From Planctomycetaceae bacterium (lineage in GTDB: Bacteria > Planctomycetota > Planctomycetia > Pirellulales > Thermoguttaceae): DNA of 9,856 bases. The position numbers were made by a program, and so were the translations under genes. The DNA lies in contig JAIRPZ010000003.1 in the NCBI GenBank assembly GCA_031256755.1, positions 1 through 9,856 of the forward strand. The letters run 5' to 3'. Below the pieces are notes generated by a model. It saw only the letters and a program-made list of their open reading frames with translations. It was not told the DNA's origin and made no database searches. Numbering within the stretch: the stretch's first letter is position 1; every line of letters starts with the position of its first letter. Positions 5,932 to 9,856 of the stretch are shown in pieces.

Positions 5932-7122
5932 CTACCCTCGTTTCCGGCTCGCTTTTTTCCGGTTCTTGTGCGGCTTCCGGTAAAGTCCCCGCTTTTTTAA
6001 GACCCGGTGAATCGAACCGTAAGTGACACCCGCCATCGCTGCGATCTCCTGAATTTTTGTCCCCTTCTTCCATTCTTCAATGATTTTTTCCACAACAGGG
6101 TCGGTCAGTTTCCGCCGGGCATACGCAAACGACGGCAGCGGTTCCTGACTGGTGATATTATGTTTGCGGATATCCGCCATCACGGTTGTCAAGGTCAGTC
6201 CCATCGTTTGTGCAATATCCTTGTACACCATTCCCTGCCGCCGCAAGGCGACAACTTTTTCCCGGCGGCTGCTGATCCGCGTAATACGGGGATTGAGCAG
6301 CCGGACTTGGTCGGAATCAACCGGATTGTCCGAAATGGCATTAAAACGGAGAATGATGGTACGCACCCGCTCGCGTGTAATGCCGTACCGCCGCCCGATT
6401 TCTTCCAGCGTCAGACCGCTCCGCCGCAGTTCGGCAATGTCTTTGTTTCTTTCAGAAATAACCGGCTGCGGAATTTTGACCGTACCGAAATTCCGAAGAT
6501 GTCCCGGCGGGAAAAGCCGTTCCGCTTCCTGCTCCGAGATCGGAACTGCCGGTTCTTTACCGGAGTTCTGCGTCTTCCGGCGTTCAAGCAAAAACCGCCG
6601 TAATTTCCGCTCGCGTCCGGTTTCCAATAATTTGCGGACTTGTTCCAGTTTTTCGCCCGAACACACCGCCGCCACTTTTGCGTCCACTTCTTCCGCCGAC
6701 AATAAAGGGGCGACTTTCAAATCCCGGACGCTTAATCCGCTGCAATACAGCACCTGATAGATCGCGGATTCCGAAACAGAGTAAAGCCGGGCAATCACAC
6801 TTCCGGGAACCCCTTCCTGAATCAGCAGTGAAATCAGCGTTGTGTCCTGCAAATTCCAGTTCACTTTGCGCTGCCGTCCGCCTGCGATCAGTGCGCGGAC
6901 TTTTTCCAATTTTTCGCCCGAACAAAGAGCGGCAAGTTTCCGATCGACTTCTTCCGGCTGCATGGTGGTCTTTTTGATACGCTGGATGCTCAAACCGCTG
7001 TAATACAGGGCATCATAAATATTGGAACTGAAAGTCGAATAAAGCCGGGCGATTTTGGTTCCCGGTACGCCTTCCTGCACCATTAACGTTATCAACTCAA
7101 TATCCTGTGAAGTCCAATTCAT
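5932..7122 (-). CDS. Multi-helix-turn-helix DNA-binding protein with an internal 86-residue duplication
   Basis: 396 residues from ATG 7122. Residues 2-86 and 88-173 are two copies of one module, about half identical by eye, each starting NW-x2-QD, with QEGVPG-x2-IARLYS (HTH-like), L-Y-x-SGLS, EEVD and CSGEKLE-x-VR. Residues 225-256 match a sigma-70 region-4 HTH (LTLEEIGRRYGITRERVRTI). Residues 286-322 (GMVYKDIAQTMGL) and 341-379 (GTKIQEIAAMAGVTYGSIHR) are two more HTHs, the last resembling resolvase-type HTHs, and the C-terminus is a Lys/Arg tail. There is no catalytic or effector domain. A start at 7146 is also open, but 7122 has AGGA just upstream and begins exactly at the repeat. It is probably a nucleoid or transcription regulator, likely cotranscribed with the Rieske gene and perhaps acting on its own promoter. 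Not a family I can name. Confidence 0.85.
   Translation of the reverse strand: MNWTSQDIELITLMVQEGVPGTKIARLYSTFSSNIYDALYYSGLSIQRIKKTTMQPEEVDRKLAALCSGEKLEKVRALIAGGRQRKVNWNLQDTTLISLLIQEGVPGSVIARLYSVSESAIYQVLYCSGLSVRDLKVAPLLSAEEVDAKVAAVCSGEKLEQVRKLLETGRERKLRRFLLERRKTQNSGKEPAVPISEQEAERLFPPGHLRNFGTVKIPQPVISERNKDIAELRRSGLTLEEIGRRYGITRERVRTIILRFNAISDNPVDSDQVRLLNPRITRISSRREKVVALRRQGMVYKDIAQTMGLTLTTVMADIRKHNITSQEPLPSFAYARRKLTDPVVEKIIEEWKKGTKIQEIAAMAGVTYGSIHRVLKKRGLYRKPHKNRKKASRKRG
6604..6861 (-). repeat. Second copy of the 86-residue module in the multi-HTH gene
   Basis: Encodes residues 88-173, aligned with residues 2-86 with a one-residue indel before EEVD. Shared runs include QEGVPG, IARLYS, SGLS and CSGEKLE. 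The DNA has diverged but similar stretches remain, for example TTTTTCGCCCGAACA in both copies (6648-6662 and 6911-6925). Confidence 0.8.
6865..7119 (-). repeat. First copy of the 86-residue module in the multi-HTH gene
   Basis: Encodes residues 2-86 of the multi-HTH protein. It begins directly after the chosen start codon, which supports the ATG at 7122, and is followed after a single valine by the second copy. It looks like an ancient tandem duplication. Confidence 0.8.
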
Positions 7123-7179
7123 ATTTCCTGCTGAAGTTATCTGCATGCGGATTCAAGACAGCCCTGCCGCCGTACACGC

Positions 7180-7213
7180 AATGACACGGAACATAGTATA
7201 ATGCAATGTCATT
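7180..7213. promoter_or_regulatory. Inverted repeat centred on the -10 box (operator candidate)
   Basis: AATGACA (7180-7186) and TGTCATT (7207-7213) are exact reverse complements separated by 20 nt. The centre falls at 7196-7197, inside the -10 hexamer of the multi-HTH gene promoter, and half-site centres are 27 bp apart. TGTCA recurs at 7217 and 7232. A bound dimer or multi-HTH protein would cover the promoter, so autorepression is a reasonable guess. Confidence 0.35.
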
Positions 7214-7222
7214 AATTGTCAA
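7195..7222 (-). promoter_or_regulatory. Strong candidate promoter for the multi-HTH/Rieske genes
   Basis: On the minus strand a perfect TTGACA (7222-7217), a 16-nt spacer and TATACT (7200-7195, 5 of 6). Transcription should start near 7188, about 66 nt before ATG 7122. A TATAAT at 7197-7202 on the plus strand overlaps it but has no -35 partner. Confidence 0.6.
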
Positions 7223-7259
7223 TATATCCGCTGTCAAGGAATTAAATCAATAAAATTCG

Positions 7260-8459
7260 ATGACGTTATCTGTTGCTCACGTCACTGCATCGCCGAATTT
7301 CGGCGGAGTGGAACGCCTCATTCTCGAAGTATGCCGGTCATTGGAAAAAAATCACGATGTCCGGCACGTCATTGCATCGTTTCCCGAAGGGGGGCATGCC
7401 GAACCGTTTCTTGCCGAAATTGAAAAATCGGGTTTTACCGGTTATCGTTTTCAGAACGATATGCCGCATCTCCTTGCCGCAGCGGGAGAATACTGCCGGT
7501 TTCTGAAACAAAACGGTGTCCGCATTCTCTGCGCTCACGGACACAAAGCCCGAATACTCGGCTGGTTTGCTGCACGGCGGCTGAAAATCCCGATCATCGG
7601 TGTTTCGCATGGCTGGACCGGCGAAAACAAAAAAATTCAATTTTTTGAGCGCATTGACAAATGGATGCACCGCCGAATGGATCATGTTGTTTGCGTTTCG
7701 CAGGGACAAGCGGATAAAGTGATCCGGTTCGGAACGCCGCCGGAAAGAGTCAGTGTCATTTACAACGCTGTCCGGCTTGACCGGTTTGCGGTTCCGTCTG
7801 CTCTTTCGTTTCGGGAGCGGCTGGAAGCAGAATTAGACCGCGGGCAACAAAAGGAAGAATCGGGGAATCATTCCCCTTTTGCTTCTCCGGTATCTTCTTC
7901 ACGTTTTATCCTCGGTGCTGCCGGTCGTCTTTCGCCGGAAAAGGGTTTTGACTTGCTGATCGCAGCAACGGAGCGGCTAATCAAGAAGGGATTGCCGGTC
8001 GGTTTAGTCATTTTCGGCGACGGCATTCTGCGTGAACCGCTGCAAAAACAGATTGATAATCTCGGTATCGGCTCGTCCGTTTCGCTTGCCGGTTTTACGG
8101 ATCAACTCGACAAGTTTATGTTTCATTTTGATGTTTTTGTTCAATCTTCGCATACGGAAGGAATGCCGAGCGTGCTGCTGGAAGCGATGTCGGCGAAAAC
8201 GGCGGTTGTTGCCACGTCTGTCGGCGGAACCGGCGAATTGGTCACTGACGGCGAAACGGGAATTCTGGTGCCGCCGAATGATGTTTCTGCTCTTGCGAAT
8301 GCCTTGCAAAAGGTGCTTGAAGAGGACCGTTTCCGCCGTAAAATAGGTGCTGCCGGTCGGCAGCGGGTTGAAACCGGTTTTGCTATTGACGCACAGACGG
8401 AAAAGTATTGGGAATTATTTAACCGTTTATTGAGTCCTCAAACGGTAAAAGTATCATAG
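7260..8459 (+). CDS. GT4-family (GT-B fold) glycosyltransferase
   Basis: 399 residues, a full-length GT-B enzyme that would move a sugar from a nucleotide-sugar donor to a lipid, glycan or protein acceptor. The N-terminal acceptor domain starts SVAHVTASPNFGGVERLILE (GGVER 15-19). The donor domain has GAAGRLSPEKGFDLLIAA with R223 and K228, and the GT4 E-x7-E motif E300-GMPSVLL-E308, all in place for donor binding. A low-complexity stretch (about 188-213, Glu/Gln/Ser-rich) joins the two domains and is longer than usual. No signal peptide or TM helix, so it is cytosolic or membrane-associated. No Shine-Dalgarno at the proper distance from ATG 7260. It is divergent from the multi-HTH gene by 137 bp and followed by pseudogenes, so no pathway partners are visible. 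Donor and acceptor cannot be told. Confidence 0.92.
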   Translation: MTLSVAHVTASPNFGGVERLILEVCRSLEKNHDVRHVIASFPEGGHAEPFLAEIEKSGFTGYRFQNDMPHLLAAAGEYCRFLKQNGVRILCAHGHKARILGWFAARRLKIPIIGVSHGWTGENKKIQFFERIDKWMHRRMDHVVCVSQGQADKVIRFGTPPERVSVIYNAVRLDRFAVPSALSFRERLEAELDRGQQKEESGNHSPFASPVSSSRFILGAAGRLSPEKGFDLLIAATERLIKKGLPVGLVIFGDGILREPLQKQIDNLGIGSSVSLAGFTDQLDKFMFHFDVFVQSSHTEGMPSVLLEAMSAKTAVVATSVGGTGELVTDGETGILVPPNDVSALANALQKVLEEDRFRRKIGAAGRQRVETGFAIDAQTEKYWELFNRLLSPQTVKVS

Positions 8460-8532
8460 AAATGCATCGGGCGGAAAGCATTTTGGCAGCAACGCTCCCT
8501 CTTGCTGTATTTTTTGCCGCTTATCGGGCATT

Positions 8533-9323
8533 TTGCCGATGTTTCTGTTTGCGGCTGTTCACGCAGTTGAACATTTGTCGCAGGATATACTCTGTACCGA
8601 AGCCGCAGCGGCATGGAAACGATTAGAAACACAGTGCCGGCAGAATGCCTGTACAACATGGACAACGACCAGAATAGAAAATCTTTCCCATAAAAAATCG
8701 AAAACCAACACGTACCGTCATGTGTTGAATACGCTGAACGATATGTTTGCATTGGAAACCTGTGTACCGGAAGGTACGCATACCGGCTCTAATTTTGTAG
8801 TACGAAACAAGAACTATGCATTTGAGACCGGTCGAACGATGAAGGAGGATGCTTGGCATCGCTCTTACTGGGGAAATGATGATAACCGCATTATTCAAAA
8901 CACGCTTGACACGGATATTGCTGTATTAAAAAGCCCATGGTCAATTTATACGGCAATTCCAATGTATGAAATTGTCCGCGATCCTGATTTTCTGTAAAAG
9001 AATTAACGGTGTAAAGCGGCGGACGGATTCGTCTTAAATTCACGCTGAACAGCAGACGGAACGGATACATCAACGAAACCAAGGAGGGAGAAATTATATT
9101 TGACCCTGCAAAACATTAGGCGGTACAGGAATACCATATTCATTTTCAGCGCGAGGACAAATCTCTGTTTCAAGTGAAGACAAATGTTCTTGATTTATAT
9201 CATTTACCGGCTGCGGCAAAGAAAGCCATTGCGAAAACAACATACATTACAGAATTGACTTATTCTGTTTACGATATGACGGAAATTGACGGCAGTAATT
9301 GTGCTATTTTCAATGAGGGGTAA
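8533..9323 (+). pseudogene. Broken gene for an unknown, probably exported protein
   Basis: The first part (TTG 8533 or ATG 8539 to TAA 8995-8997) gives up to 154 residues: a hydrophobic start (MFLFAAVHA) and then a soluble region containing AWKRLETQ, FVVRNKNYAFETGR and SPWSIYTAIPMYEIVRDPDF. The frame then continues one base over from 8988: FSVKELTV, TAA 9012-9014, SGGRIRLKFTLNSRRNGYIN, EGEIIFDPAKH, TAG 9117-9119, AVQEYHIHFQREDKSLFQVK and on to TAA 9321-9323. Losing one T from a T-run at 8988-8991 would explain the shift. That makes one frameshift and two in-frame stops in a reading frame that otherwise stays protein-like to its end. The family is not recognised. The true start is unclear: hydrophobic peptides also open in other frames upstream, so the signal peptide may be shifted too. 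Confidence 0.75.
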
Positions 9324-9340
9324 GGGTTCTTTTTCCACAT

Positions 9341-9661
9341 AACTTTTCTTTCAAAGAATCATCGCCGTCAATGCTGTCTAATATTTGCTCTTCAAGCACG
9401 GCAATCTGCTCATTGACGGTCTTGATGAGTTTGTCCGCAATCCGCTGGACGGTCTTCAAAACGGAGTGTTCTTTGTGACACGTTAGCCGCCGCCGTTCTT
9501 CGACAAGTTGCCGGCGAAACGCAAGAAGTTCTTTGAGTGCGGTTTGTGTTTCGCTCTGTTTTTCAAGTGGTTCGGGCTGCCTTTCGGCAGCGAATCGTTT
9601 GTGTCTCTTTGGCGATGTCGATACCGATAACGGAAGGTTGTTTAACGGATTGATTTTTCAT
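9341..9661 (-). pseudogene. Degraded IS110-family transposase (mobile-element remnant)
   Basis: Read on the minus strand from ATG 9661: MKNQSVKQPSVIGIDIAK carries the first catalytic Asp of the IS110 DEDD (RuvC-like) domain. After a one-base frameshift near 9608 (loss of one A in an A-run) the text goes on RHKRFAAERQPEP, then jumps to ALKELLAFRRQLVEERRRL and KLIKTVNEQIAVLEEQI, the long helical region that normally follows the RuvC-like domain in IS110 transposases. It stops at SLKEKL near 9341, just before the usual 'SIPGIG' segment. Most of the RuvC-like core and the whole C-terminal Transposase_20 domain are missing. An in-frame upstream ATG at 9706 would add 15 residues. No element ends or bridge-RNA-like structure could be recognised. 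Not functional. Confidence 0.75.
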
Positions 9662-9706
9662 TGTTTTTTGTACGATTAGTGTATCTGCCGGTTCGTTTTT
9701 TATCAT

Positions 9707-9835
9707 GGACTCGCCGAAGGCGAAGCAAAAAAAGCCGCAGAGACGGCGTGGAAATTGAAAATGATGGGCGTTTCTGCCGCGATGATTGTCGAGGCAACCG
9801 GTCTGTCGGCGGAAGAAATCAAACATCTGCGGTAG
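9707..9835 (+). pseudogene. C-terminal tail of an Rpn/PDDEXK-type nuclease gene, 5' part missing
   Basis: An open stretch without a start codon gives GLAEGEAKKAAETAWKLK, MMGVSAAMIVEATGLSAEEI and ends at TAG 9833-9835. The 'GLAEGEAK' repeat followed by 'K-x-MG-x-S-x2-x-I-x2-ATGLS-x-EEI' is the typical C-terminal end of Rpn-family recombination-promoting nucleases / putative transposases (PDDEXK_2). The nuclease domain of over 200 residues that should precede it is absent; instead there is the IS110 remnant on the other strand, ending about 45 bases before. The gene was probably cut by insertion and later deletion. Confidence 0.65.
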
Positions 9836-9856
9836 GGGACAGGGAAACAGTCCTGC

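Noticed and set aside
6007..6757. Two long plus-strand open frames (198 and 201 codons)
   Set aside because: Both are antisense to the multi-HTH gene, whose internal repeats and HTH motifs prove the minus-strand frame.
7251..7256. TAAAAT four bases before the glycosyltransferase start
   Set aside because: A promoter there would start transcription inside the gene, and no -35 box sits at the right distance.
8438..8752. Minus-strand open frame of 104 codons
   Set aside because: It overlaps the glycosyltransferase end and the broken gene in antisense; no domain-like pattern.
8995..9119. In-frame TAA and TAG as a sign of stop-codon recoding
   Set aside because: Other genes in the window end normally at TAA, TAG and TGA, and the same gene also has a frameshift, so decay is the simpler reading.

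Overview
The window looks like a piece of a planctomycete chromosome, most likely Pirellulales or a related gut or anaerobic lineage. The clues are a FliA/WhiG-type sigma factor of the kind I associate with Planctomycetes, a neighbouring protein with a Cys-Glu-Gly block that I also associate with that phylum, an FHA protein paired with a one-TM protein, a Tat-type Rieske protein, and many genes without a Shine-Dalgarno (SD) sequence beside a few with a very strong one. This assignment rests on recognition by eye, not on a search.

Layout. 1-128 is the 3' end of a probable glycoside hydrolase, followed by a terminator-like hairpin. 395-598 is rpsU (bS21). Two minus-strand genes, a one-TM protein and an FHA-domain protein (605-1415), converge on rpsU. 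From the 1416-1617 intergenic region a DNA methyltransferase fused to a C-terminal HNH nuclease (1618-2820) runs the other way. Minus-strand genes for a two-TM protein (2893-3342) and a 236-residue conserved unknown (3456-4166) follow, divergent from a sigma-28-type factor (4353-5156). Then come a minus-strand Rieske protein (5266-5895) and, just upstream of it in a likely operon, a five-helix-turn-helix protein with an internal 86-residue duplication (5932-7122). A GT4 glycosyltransferase (7260-8459) is divergent from that gene.

The last 1.4 kb (8460-9856) is a gene graveyard: a secreted-type unknown gene broken by one frameshift and two in-frame stops, an internally deleted IS110-family transposase on the opposite strand, and the headless C-terminal tail of an Rpn/PDDEXK-type nuclease gene.

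Regulation. Four good sigma-70-type promoters can be read (rpsU, FHA pair, methyltransferase, multi-HTH gene), all with a 16-nt spacer. The methyltransferase promoter is so close to its start that the mRNA should be almost leaderless. The multi-HTH promoter has a 7-bp inverted repeat centred on its -10 box, which suggests autoregulation. A 9-bp-arm palindrome lies between the sigma factor and its divergent neighbour.

Best candidates for something little described: the multi-HTH duplicated regulator with its own operator-like site and its Rieske partner, and the methyltransferase-HNH fusion as a possible one-gene restriction-modification or DNA-marking enzyme. No CRISPR array, tRNA or rRNA was seen.
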